Source: Roseimaritima sp. (GTDB taxonomy: Bacteria; Planctomycetota; Planctomycetia; Pirellulales; Pirellulaceae). Taken from it: a stretch of 6,977 nt of DNA. Within the stretch, counting starts at the first letter, position 1; every line of letters starts with the position of its first letter. Below are positions 1 through 5,969 of the stretch, in pieces. The notes beneath the pieces are model-generated. The model searched no databases, had not been told where the DNA came from, and saw nothing but the letters and a program-made list of their open reading frames with translations. The stretch spans positions 1 through 6,977 of the forward strand of contig SLFV01000311.1 of assembly GCA_007124075.1 (NCBI GenBank), read 5' to 3'. A program made the translations under genes and the position numbers.

Positions 1-2
1 CC

Positions 3-266
3 TTGTTCACTCGGGCAGACGTGACCCATTCGCAGCTACGCGACGTGGCGCTGGCGGCGACGATCTATCGCGCCGGGGAGGATCTCCGGGAGTTCGGTTT
101 CGACTACGCGAAACCCGATCCGAATACCATGTACTCGCCATCGACGCTGGGCTTCAAGAACGACGAAGAACCTCAAGGAAAGGTGCTAGTAAGTTCCATC
201 AAAGCCGGTACGGTGATGCTTCAAATTGCTGTCCGTGACGGTGTCTATTCCGTCTCACCGATCTAG
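3..266 (+). pseudogene. 5' part of a broken PQQ-like beta-propeller gene, ending at an in-frame amber codon (truncated by window edge)
   Basis: The frame is already open at the window edge (Leu-Phe-Thr-Arg), so the true start lies outside. It ends at TAG 264-266. The last ~25 residues (AGTVMLQIAVRDGVYSVSPI) read like a strand of an outer-membrane-type PQQ/BamB-like beta-propeller and continue without frame change into the PQQ-like sequence after the stop. The first ~58 residues (HSQLRDVALAATIYRAG, then FGFD and LGFKNDEE) do not look like propeller. They recall a C-terminal segment I associate with other planctomycete proteins, in which LRDVAL and an FGF/LGF motif precede a lysine/tryptophan-rich end. 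That end is missing here, and the propeller begins around nucleotides 175-190. My reading is a deletion fusion of two genes that then acquired a nonsense mutation. The propeller assignment is moderate and the donor of the N-terminal part is a weak guess. Confidence 0.5.
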
Positions 267-659
267 ACATCGACCGACCTGGACAACCACCATGGCGGTG
301 TGACACGTTTGGATGGATATGTTTACGGCTCGTGCTGGCACCGCGGTTGGTCCTGTCTCGAGTGGGAGACCGGCAAGACGATGTACTACGAGCGGAGGCT
401 TGACAAGGGTTCGTTAACTTATGCGGACGGTCATTTCTACATACTCAGTGAAAAGCGGAAGATGAGTCTGGTCAAGGCCATTCCCGAAGCTTACGAGGTC
501 GTCAGCGAATTTCCCCTTCCCAGACGCGGAGAGAGCCTTTCCTGGGCCCATCCGGTTGTCTGCGGGGGCGTCCTTTACATCCGCCACGAAGACTTTCTCT
601 ATGCCTATGATATCCGCGCGTTGGCTCAACCTGCCGAGACCGGATCGGCGGATCGGTGA
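267..659 (+). pseudogene. 3' part of the broken PQQ-like beta-propeller gene, downstream of the amber codon
   Basis: This is the same frame as the preceding fragment, directly after TAG 264-266. It reads TSTDLDNHHGGV, then LDGYVYGSCW, CLEWETGK, KGSLTYADGHFYILSEK, WAHPVVCGGVLYIRHEDFLYAYDI. These are the closing blades of a PQQ-like beta-propeller (BamB/quinoprotein-type fold) of the kind common in secreted planctomycete proteins: the DNHHGG loop, the DG-x-Y-G-S strand, and the final 'HPVV..G.LYIR..D.L.AYD' blade. A GTG at 300-302 could start a 119-residue product, but it falls inside the conserved block and lacks the preceding DNHHGG residues, so an independent gene is unlikely. In family members the position of the stop is, as I recall, a Trp just before TS/SS...D(N)HH, which makes TGG to TAG the simplest lesion. 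No signal peptide is possible for this part alone. The stop at 657-659 follows a tandem 8-bp duplication, so the extreme C-terminus may also be altered. Confidence 0.6.
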
Positions 660-820
660 CGGACCATTGCCTGCTGCTGCGGTCTTCCCTCAGGAGAAAA
701 GCCAGTAGACAGACGCATTGTATCGCGGTAGTCCTCCTAATCATCACCCAACAACGTGCTGTGTCCCTACATTGTACACGCTCAGCTTGAAGCGGGTTTT
801 GAAAGCTTATCTGGACAGCA

Positions 821-833
821 GCGATAACATCGC
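821..833. promoter_or_regulatory. Dyad upstream of the regulator promoter (GCGAT-AAC-ATCGC)
   Basis: A perfect 5+5 bp inverted repeat with a 3-bp centre, 30 bp before the -35 box. It could be an upstream protein-binding site, but it is short enough to occur by chance and its sequence is unlike the palindrome at the transcription start. Confidence 0.25.
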
Positions 834-846
834 GAAACGGTGCCAG

Positions 847-862
847 TGCTCGAGCTCGTGCA
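847..862. promoter_or_regulatory. Imperfect 16-bp palindrome abutting the -35 box
   Basis: TGCTCGAGCTCGTGCA is symmetrical about 854/855 with 7 of 8 positions paired, and it ends one base before TTGACA. This position suits an activator site or a second operator half. It does not share sequence with the palindrome at 890-902, so if it is functional another protein probably reads it. Confidence 0.3.
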
Positions 863-891
863 TTGACAAACGATTTCGCTTGCGATATAGT
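863..891 (+). promoter_or_regulatory. Sigma-70-type promoter of the GntR/DUF1592/DUF1552 cluster
   Basis: TTGACA (863-868, full consensus) is followed by a 17-bp spacer and TATAGT (886-891, one mismatch to TATAAT). This is the best promoter match I found in the window. It points at the regulator gene, with a predicted transcription start near 898. It is the only strong promoter seen ahead of the three plus-strand genes, consistent with one transcript covering them. Confidence 0.75.
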
Positions 892-902
892 GGCTTAGCC
901 AC
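890..902. promoter_or_regulatory. Candidate autoregulatory operator GTGGCTTAGCCAC
   Basis: A perfect palindrome with 6-bp arms around a single central base. It overlaps the last two bases of the -10 box and the predicted start of transcription. GntR-superfamily dimers typically bind short palindromes with outer GT...AC ends, as here, and the gene directly downstream encodes such a regulator. A bound dimer in this position would block polymerase, so repression of its own operon until a ligand binds is the natural inference. Site identity is inferred from position and symmetry only. Confidence 0.55.
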
Positions 903-1007
903 CTGGGTCGAAGACGTGTTGCGTTGTGTCTGCTGGGCGTAGCACACGACAGAGTTGGTCGAGGTGACGCATTGAGCGAATCGAGTTTTAGGTTAATTTT
1001 CAAGATA

Positions 1008-1778
1008 ATGGATACCTCCTTAGTCCGCAGTCCCGTTTATCAACAACTCAATCAGCGTCTTCGCAGCGCGCTGGCCAAGGGTTACCGTGCAGGCGATCAA
1101 TTTTTGACCGAACGTGAGGTGGCTGAAAAATTTCAAGTCAGCCGGGCCACGGCGAACAAGGCCCTGGCAAGCTTGGTGTCCGAAGGATTTCTCGAATTTC
1201 GCAAGGGAGTCGGGACGTTTGTCCGCCGCGACGTGATCGACTACGACGTCCGGTCGCTGGTAAGCTTTACGGAAAAGGCTCAAGCGGCGGGAAAGACACC
1301 CAGCACCGAATTGCTGACCTTCGGCAGACTGACCGCTGCGGAGGTTGCCGATTCGATCCGAGTGGCATTGCAGATCCTGCCTGAAGCCGAGCTTTGGGAA
1401 ATGGACCGCGTGCGGTTCGCTGCGGGTGTACCGGTGATTCTGGAGCATCGTTATGTGGTTCACGACCTTTGCCCCAAGATGACGAGGGCGCAAGCGGAAG
1501 GGTCTCTGTATCAGGCGTGGACGGTCAAGCATGGTTTGCTGATCGGCGGTGCGCATGACGTGATTCGTGCCGTGCTGCTGACCGCCGACGAGGCGAGACA
1601 TTTACGGACCAAGCCCAAAGCTCCGGCACTGGAAGTGGTTTCTGTCGGCTATTTAGAAGACGAAACGCCGCTGTGGTGGGAGCGAACGTTATACCGAAGC
1701 GATCAGTACGAGTTTCACAGTCGGCTGGGGCCGATCCAATCCGCCACCCCTGCCTGCGGCAAGTTTCGTGAGAGTTGA
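1008..1778 (+). CDS. GntR-family transcriptional regulator, HutC type (winged helix plus UTRA ligand domain)
   Basis: A cytoplasmic DNA-binding repressor or activator of 256 residues from ATG 1008, close to the usual ~240-250 for the HutC subfamily. Residues ~9-74 form the GntR winged helix: SPVYQQLNQRLRSAL, then LTEREVAEKFQVSRATANKAL (recognition helix around 45-55), and the wing RKGVGTFV. Residues ~80-240 match a UTRA domain, the chorismate-lyase-like fold that binds small effectors such as sugar phosphates, amino acids or organic acids: VSFTEKAQAAGKTPSTE, then WEMDRVRFAAGVPVILEHRYV, SLYQAW, and the closing YLEDETPLWWERTLYRSDQYEFHSR. The effector cannot be read from sequence. Start choice: ATG 1008 gives the normal family N-terminus but has no good Shine-Dalgarno. 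TTG 972 has GAGGTGA at 961-967 and would add 12 residues. A longer TTG start at 924 is less likely. It lies 9 bp before the DUF1592 gene, so the two are probably co-transcribed and perhaps translationally coupled. Confidence 0.9.
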   Translation: MDTSLVRSPVYQQLNQRLRSALAKGYRAGDQFLTEREVAEKFQVSRATANKALASLVSEGFLEFRKGVGTFVRRDVIDYDVRSLVSFTEKAQAAGKTPSTELLTFGRLTAAEVADSIRVALQILPEAELWEMDRVRFAAGVPVILEHRYVVHDLCPKMTRAQAEGSLYQAWTVKHGLLIGGAHDVIRAVLLTADEARHLRTKPKAPALEVVSVGYLEDETPLWWERTLYRSDQYEFHSRLGPIQSATPACGKFRES

Positions 1779-1787
1779 GGTGTTGCG

Positions 1788-4400
1788 ATGAGAAGCATAA
1801 ATAAACTGCTTACCCTACTAACAGCCTGCCTGCCCGGGTTCGCGGCCTCGACGGCCCATGCCCAAACGTTCTCTTTTGACCAACATGTTTTGCCTTTCCT
1901 CCAAAACCACTGCTACCAATGCCACGATGCCCGCGAAGCTCAGGCGGGTTTTCGGATCGACGAACTGGGAACCGACTTTCTCTCTGGCCGCAATGCAGAC
2001 AAATGGCGGGAAGTGATCGATCGCATCAACCTGGGCGATATGCCCCCGGAAGGCGAACCGCGTCCTGACCCCGACGCGGCCTTCGCCGTGGTCCAATGGG
2101 TCGGGGAACAACTTCGCATCGCCCAGCGAGAAGCTCGCATGGCGGGAGGACGCATTTTGATGCGGCGACTCAATCGCCAGGAATACGCCTACACGGTCGG
2201 CGATCTATTTCAGCTCGATCCCCACTTCGTCGCCAAGCTGACAGAAGAATTGCCCGCGGACGGAAAAGCAGAAGGGTTCGACCGAATCGCCGCCGCTCTG
2301 TTTTTCGATCAGACCCAGTTGCAAAAGTATCTGGAATTGGCCGAACTGATTTCCCACGAAGTATTGCAAGACGCTCCGCCACATCCCGAAACTTATACTT
2401 GGCAGGCCACTCGCCATCTGGGCGAACGCGAGCGTGTGAAGGTCAACGAGAACCTGGACCACATGATCGATAGCGGTGCGGCATCGCACTCGAAAAGTGA
2501 GCTCGGCTTGGAGGTCTGGGCAGCGGTCCATTACGGTGGTCCCACATCGGAATTTATTGGTTTTCCGCCCGGTCCACCGCCCAATCTGAACAAGCTAGTC
2601 ACCCAGGACGGCTACTACCGCGTACGGGTTCGTGGCGGAACGTTCCCAGGCGAATCGGGCAAGCCGATCCAATTGAAGCTGACCTACGGTCGAGGAACTC
2701 CGCTGCAGAAAGAGTTTTTGATTCCGCTGAAGGGGACACTGGATCAACCCGAGGTCACCGAGCAAATCGTTTTTCTACGCGTTGGCGGGGCGGATATGAA
2801 TCGCGGCTTCCAGATGTCCTGGAACGGGATTTGGGACGTTCGCATCGCGAATCCTGATTGGTCCGCACTCAACCTGCGAATGCTCCAGGTTAGTGGCAAG
2901 ATTGGTCGAGCCGTTGCGGCGGGTGATCAGGAATTGCAGCAAGAATTACAACGCGAGCGCGAGCAGGTTCTGCACGATATGTCGCAATTCAATGGCACTC
3001 GCTGGGTCTACAAAGAAGGATACGATCTGGCGACGGTCCCCCGGATTCTGGTCGATACGATCGAAGTCGAAGGACCGATCGCCAAAGAGTGGCCGCCGGC
3101 AAGTCACCAAGCACTGGGAATCGAAGCGGGGTTGCCGGAATCCGACACGGAAGTCCACGAATTGTTTGCACACCTGTTACCGCGTGCTTATCGCCGACCA
3201 GTCGATGCGGACGAAATCGAGTCGATCGTCGCGGTGGTCGCGGCGGCTCGGCACGAGTTTGATCTGCCGATGATCGAGGCGTTGCGATTAGGCATCCAGA
3301 CGATGCTCTGTTCGCCGGGTTTTGTGTTTCTGCAGGAACCTCAGCAAGAACCAACCAGCGATCAGCCACGTCCCCTCACCGCGACGGAACTAGCCAGTCG
3401 CTTGTCCTACTTTCTGTGGAGTTCGCTGCCCGACGAAGAACTATTTGCCTTGGCGGAAAACGAACAATTGCTTGCTCCTGAGTCATTGCAACAGCAGGTT
3501 TCGCGGATGTTGGCCGACCCCCGATCGCGTCGTTTTGTCGAACGCTTTGCGGGGCAGTGGTTGGACGTCGATCAGTTCGGCAGCGTGATGCCGGGCAAGG
3601 AGTATCGTGATTACGACGAGCAGCTCGAGGCTGCATCGCGCACCGAACCGCTGGCCTTCTTCGAGTATGTGCTGCAAGAAGACCTGCCACTTACCAATTT
3701 TCTTGATTCCGACTTTTTGGTCATCAATGAACGGTTAGCCAAACACTACGGCATCGAAGGCGTCACGGGTGCCGAATTTCGTGTCGTGCCGATCAAGCCT
3801 GAAGATCATCGAGGTGGTGTGTTGGGGATGGCGGGGCTGTTGACGTTGCTATCCGACGGCACCCGCACATTACCCGTGCGGCGGGCGGCGTGGGTGCTGG
3901 AGCATCTGCTGAACGATCCGCCAGCACCGCCGCCTCCCAACGCGGGTGAAATTCAACCGAACACCAAGGGCGAACGCCTGACAGTCCGCCAGCGTTTGGC
4001 CTTGCACCGCAACGAACCCACCTGCGCTAGTTGCCATGCTAAACTAGACGGCTACGGATTGGCACTGGAAAACTATGACGCAATCGGTGCTTGGCGAACG
4101 CATCAGAACGGCGAAGGCTTTCGCGCCGCCAATGCACCGGAGATCGATGCCAGTGGGGTTCTAAAATCCGGACGCGAGTTCCAGGACTTGCCCGGATTTA
4201 AGGCCGCGTTGTTGGCCGAGCAAGACAAGTTCATTCGCGCGCTGAGCGAGAAGATGTTGACGTATGCGTTGGGTCGTCCCGTCGGTTATCTCGATCGCGA
4301 CACCGTCGATCAGCTAGTACATGCGCTGACTGAAAATGAAAACCGCATCGAATCACTGCTCCAAGCAATCGTCGTTTCCCAACCGTTTTTGACCAAGTAA
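1788..4400 (+). CDS. Secreted DUF1592-type haem protein (planctomycete cytochrome domain plus DUF1587/1595/1592/1588/1585)
   Basis: An exported 870-residue protein of unknown biochemical function, typical of planctomycetes. Residues 1-26 are a Sec signal peptide (basic start, LLTLLTACLPGFAAS core, AHA-Q cleavage region). Residues ~30-110 are the planctomycete cytochrome C-like domain with haem motif C42-YQ-C45-H46 and the usual DMPPEGEPRP segment. DUF1587 starts near 126 (RRLNRQEYAYTVGDLF). Residues ~195-450 form a beta-rich linker containing YYRVRVRGG and the family phrase EVEGPI-KEWPP. DUF1595 is ~457-518 (LLPRAYRRPVDADE). DUF1592 is ~530-660 (ELASRLSYFLWSSLPDEEL, RFAGQWLD). DUF1588 is ~674-771, with HRGGVLGMAG, a PPAPPPPN stretch and a second haem motif C746-AS-C749-H750. 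DUF1585 runs from ~795 to the end. Two covalent haems suggest electron transfer in the periplasm, but the substrate is unknown. ATG 1788 follows a weak GAGGTG ribosome site that overlaps the regulator stop. Two stop codons stand in tandem (4398-4403). Confidence 0.92.
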   Translation: MRSINKLLTLLTACLPGFAASTAHAQTFSFDQHVLPFLQNHCYQCHDAREAQAGFRIDELGTDFLSGRNADKWREVIDRINLGDMPPEGEPRPDPDAAFAVVQWVGEQLRIAQREARMAGGRILMRRLNRQEYAYTVGDLFQLDPHFVAKLTEELPADGKAEGFDRIAAALFFDQTQLQKYLELAELISHEVLQDAPPHPETYTWQATRHLGERERVKVNENLDHMIDSGAASHSKSELGLEVWAAVHYGGPTSEFIGFPPGPPPNLNKLVTQDGYYRVRVRGGTFPGESGKPIQLKLTYGRGTPLQKEFLIPLKGTLDQPEVTEQIVFLRVGGADMNRGFQMSWNGIWDVRIANPDWSALNLRMLQVSGKIGRAVAAGDQELQQELQREREQVLHDMSQFNGTRWVYKEGYDLATVPRILVDTIEVEGPIAKEWPPASHQALGIEAGLPESDTEVHELFAHLLPRAYRRPVDADEIESIVAVVAAARHEFDLPMIEALRLGIQTMLCSPGFVFLQEPQQEPTSDQPRPLTATELASRLSYFLWSSLPDEELFALAENEQLLAPESLQQQVSRMLADPRSRRFVERFAGQWLDVDQFGSVMPGKEYRDYDEQLEAASRTEPLAFFEYVLQEDLPLTNFLDSDFLVINERLAKHYGIEGVTGAEFRVVPIKPEDHRGGVLGMAGLLTLLSDGTRTLPVRRAAWVLEHLLNDPPAPPPPNAGEIQPNTKGERLTVRQRLALHRNEPTCASCHAKLDGYGLALENYDAIGAWRTHQNGEGFRAANAPEIDASGVLKSGREFQDLPGFKAALLAEQDKFIRALSEKMLTYALGRPVGYLDRDTVDQLVHALTENENRIESLLQAIVVSQPFLTK

Positions 4401-4405
4401 TAAAT

Positions 4406-4432
4406 TGTAGAGCAATTGTCCCCAATTGCTCC
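4406..4432 (+). repeat. Hairpin repeat, copy 1 (27 bp, direct)
   Basis: Each copy folds into a perfect 9-bp stem, GAGCAATTG / CAATTGCTC, around a 4-nt loop (TCCC; stem 4410-4418 with 4423-4431), preceded by TGTA. It begins 3 bases after the tandem stops of the DUF1592 gene. There is no following T-tract, so a classical intrinsic terminator is not supported. It resembles REP-type intergenic palindromes. Confidence 0.8.
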
Positions 4433-4442
4433 TGCAGCCAAG

Positions 4443-4469
4443 TGTAGAGCAATTGTCCCCAATTGCTCC
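4443..4469 (+). repeat. Hairpin repeat, copy 2 (27 bp, direct, identical to copy 1)
   Basis: Identical to copy 1 over all 27 bases, with the start displaced by 37 bp. The stem is 4447-4455 with 4460-4468 and the loop is TCCC. The 10-bp separator is unique sequence. Confidence 0.8.
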
Positions 4470-4501
4470 AGCACCTAGCAAAGTACGTCTGTTAGCCGAT
4501 G

Positions 4502-4528
4502 TGAGCAATTGAGGACAATTGCTCTCCA
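4502..4528 (-). repeat. Hairpin repeat, copy 3 (27 bp, inverted)
   Basis: The reverse complement of copies 1 and 2 at 24 of 27 positions. The 9-bp stem is perfectly kept (4503-4511 with 4516-4524) while the loop is AGGA instead of GGGA. Conservation of the stem with change in the loop and outer bases is what selection on structure, or on a protein-binding hairpin, would leave. Confidence 0.75.
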
Positions 4529-4567
4529 TTCGTCGACCGGACCCCAATCCCATGAACGATTACTAAA

Positions 4568-4573
4568 AAGGAG
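4568..4573 (+). promoter_or_regulatory. Ribosome binding site of the DUF1552 gene
   Basis: AAGGAG lies 6 nt before GTG 4580. It fixes the start at this GTG: the ATG upstream at 4552 is closed by a TAA after four codons (Met-Asn-Asp-Tyr) and cannot serve. Confidence 0.75.
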
Positions 4574-4579
4574 CCTTTC

Positions 4580-5938
4580 GTGACCCAGCACCAACCGATC
4601 AATCGACGCACGCTACTGCGAGGTACCGGCGTCGCCTTAGCTCTGCCCTGGCTGGAATCGATGTCCGCACTTTCGCGTCGAGTCGCAACGGCGGGCGATC
4701 TAACCGATCAGGAACGTCCTCAGCGTGCCGTGTTCTGTATGTGGGGCCTCGGGGTCAACGGTCGCGACTTCACACCGGCTAACTTCGGCAAAGATTGGCA
4801 GGTGACGCCAATTCTGCAGCCACTGGATCACTTGCGGGAAGATTTCACGATCATCAGCGGACTCAAACTAACGCACTCCGGCGGGCACTCCGGCGATCGC
4901 ACCTTCCTAACCGGTACGGCAACGCACAGCGCGAATTCAAAACTGCGCATCTCTGCCGATCAAGAACTGGCCGAAGTCATCGGCACCCAAACGCGGTTTC
5001 CATCCCTCGTGCTCGGAATTCATCGCGGCACCGGCTTTGGCAGCGGAACAATCGATAAGACCTTGGCTTGGACGCGAGGTGGAACACCGATTCCATCGGA
5101 AAACCGTCCGCACGTGCTGTTTGATCGGCTGTTTCGTGCGGAGTCCCCCAGCGAAATCGCGGGACAAAGGCAACGCTCGGCACAAAGTGGCAGTGTGCTG
5201 GATGCGGTACGCGACCAAGCCCGCCGCCTCGAAACTCGACTGGGGCAAGGTGATCGACGAAAACTCGAAGAGTACTTCAATTCCATCCGCGAAGTCGAAC
5301 GTCAAATCGAAACCGATCTGGCGTGGTTGGATAAACCCAAACCCGAAGTTTCCCCGCTGGACTTTGGCGACAACGTGCAAGCTTTGGACCCCGAGCTACA
5401 AAACAAAACCAATTTTGACTATCGACGTTATCAGCGTTTGATGTTCGACGTGATCGCGTTGGCGTTGCAGACCGACAGTACGCGCGTGATCAACTACTAC
5501 GCCCGACGCGACCTGAACGACGGCACCCACACCTATCACTACAAGGGCTGTCCGTACAACTATCACGAAATGACGCACCACGGTGAAGACCCGAACTTGC
5601 TGAAATGGTTGACCCAGGTCGATATCTGGTACAGTGAGGAGTGGGCCTACTTTATCGAGAAACTGAAAAGCATCCCGGAAGGTAATGGCACCTTGCTGGA
5701 CCACACCCTGTTGGTATGGGGCAGCTCGGGCGGCACGCACAACGCACACAACAACCACGACCTGCCGACAATGCTGGTGGGCGGCCACAAGCTGGGCATC
5801 AAACACCAGGGGCACATCAACAAACCAGACACCCGGCTTGGGAATTTGTGGCAAACGATGTTCGAGGTATTACGCGTCCCCGTTCCCCAAGATTTCCAAG
5901 GTGGCGAAGCCGACGGGATTATTTCAGAGCTGATTTGA
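4580..5938 (+). CDS. DUF1552 domain protein with a twin-arginine N-terminus
   Basis: A 452-residue protein with GTG start, the usual partner of DUF1592-type cytochromes in planctomycetes and some other bacteria. Its biochemical role is unknown. The N-terminus NRRTLLRG followed by GVALALPWLES is a twin-arginine (Tat) export signal, implying export of a folded, possibly cofactor- or metal-bearing protein. Conserved segments visible: AVFCMWGLGVNGRDF, ISGLKLTHSGGHSGD (His99 and His103), SLVLGIHRG, WTRGGTPIPSENRPHVLFDRLF, a charged helical stretch at ~225-255 (KLEEYFNSIREVERQIE), TDSTRVINYY, and GSSGGTHNAHNNHDLP (His387, His390, His393, Asp394), a His/Asp-rich cluster that could bind metal. DUF1552 is related to DUF1501 and thereby distantly resembles the alkaline phosphatase/sulfatase fold; enzymatic activity here is inference only. 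It sits 179 bp after the DUF1592 gene across three hairpin repeats, probably in one transcript. Confidence 0.9.
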   Translation: MTQHQPINRRTLLRGTGVALALPWLESMSALSRRVATAGDLTDQERPQRAVFCMWGLGVNGRDFTPANFGKDWQVTPILQPLDHLREDFTIISGLKLTHSGGHSGDRTFLTGTATHSANSKLRISADQELAEVIGTQTRFPSLVLGIHRGTGFGSGTIDKTLAWTRGGTPIPSENRPHVLFDRLFRAESPSEIAGQRQRSAQSGSVLDAVRDQARRLETRLGQGDRRKLEEYFNSIREVERQIETDLAWLDKPKPEVSPLDFGDNVQALDPELQNKTNFDYRRYQRLMFDVIALALQTDSTRVINYYARRDLNDGTHTYHYKGCPYNYHEMTHHGEDPNLLKWLTQVDIWYSEEWAYFIEKLKSIPEGNGTLLDHTLLVWGSSGGTHNAHNNHDLPTMLVGGHKLGIKHQGHINKPDTRLGNLWQTMFEVLRVPVPQDFQGGEADGIISELI

Positions 5939-5958
5939 GCTTCCTGCCGGTAGGCTCA
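5936..5958 (+). other. Hairpin overlapping the DUF1552 stop codon
   Basis: TGAGCTT (5936-5942) can pair with AGGCTCA (5952-5958), a 7-bp stem with one G-T pair around a 9-nt loop. It begins at the stop codon itself. No T-run follows, so it may slow 3'-exonucleases or aid weak termination rather than act as an intrinsic terminator. Confidence 0.35.
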
Positions 5959-5969
5959 GAACTCCTGAT

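Larger units (their letters stand above)
660..1007. other. Non-coding stretch between the propeller remnant and the GntR-type regulator
   Basis: There is no convincing gene on either strand. The short open frames here (for example 718-942 plus and 782-1003 minus) show no recognisable motif, are rich in Cys/Arg/Ser, and cross the promoter of the next gene. The first ~160 bases hold nothing I can name. From 821 onwards the region is dense in control signals: a dyad at 821-833, an imperfect palindrome at 847-862, a promoter at 863-891 and a perfect palindrome at 890-902. A leader of roughly 75-110 nt follows, depending on which start codon is used. Confidence 0.6.

Noticed and set aside
718..942. 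74-residue plus-strand frame ahead of the regulator
   Set aside because: Cys/Ser/Arg-rich without recognisable motif, and it runs across the strong promoter and palindrome.
1020..1601. 193-residue open frame on the minus strand
   Set aside because: It lies opposite the GntR-type gene, whose domains are clear. The minus frame shows no motif and is a shadow of codon bias.
2096..3369. Several 70-126 residue frames on both strands inside the DUF1592 gene
   Set aside because: Arg/Ser/Pro-rich, without motifs or ribosome sites, and fully covered by the conserved gene.
4406..4469. Two identical 27-bp repeats 37 bp apart, CRISPR-like at first sight
   Set aside because: Only two direct copies with a 10-bp separator and a third in inverted orientation. 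Each is a self-complementary hairpin and no cas gene is present, so a REP-type cluster fits better.
4406..4528. Intergenic hairpins as intrinsic terminators between DUF1592 and DUF1552 genes
   Set aside because: None is followed by a T-run and the stems are AT-rich, so termination is not supported, though partial effects are possible.
5396..5854. 152-residue valine-rich open frame on the minus strand
   Set aside because: Antisense to the conserved C-terminal half of DUF1552; its Val/Ala-rich composition is the mirror of His/Asn/Tyr codons on the plus strand.
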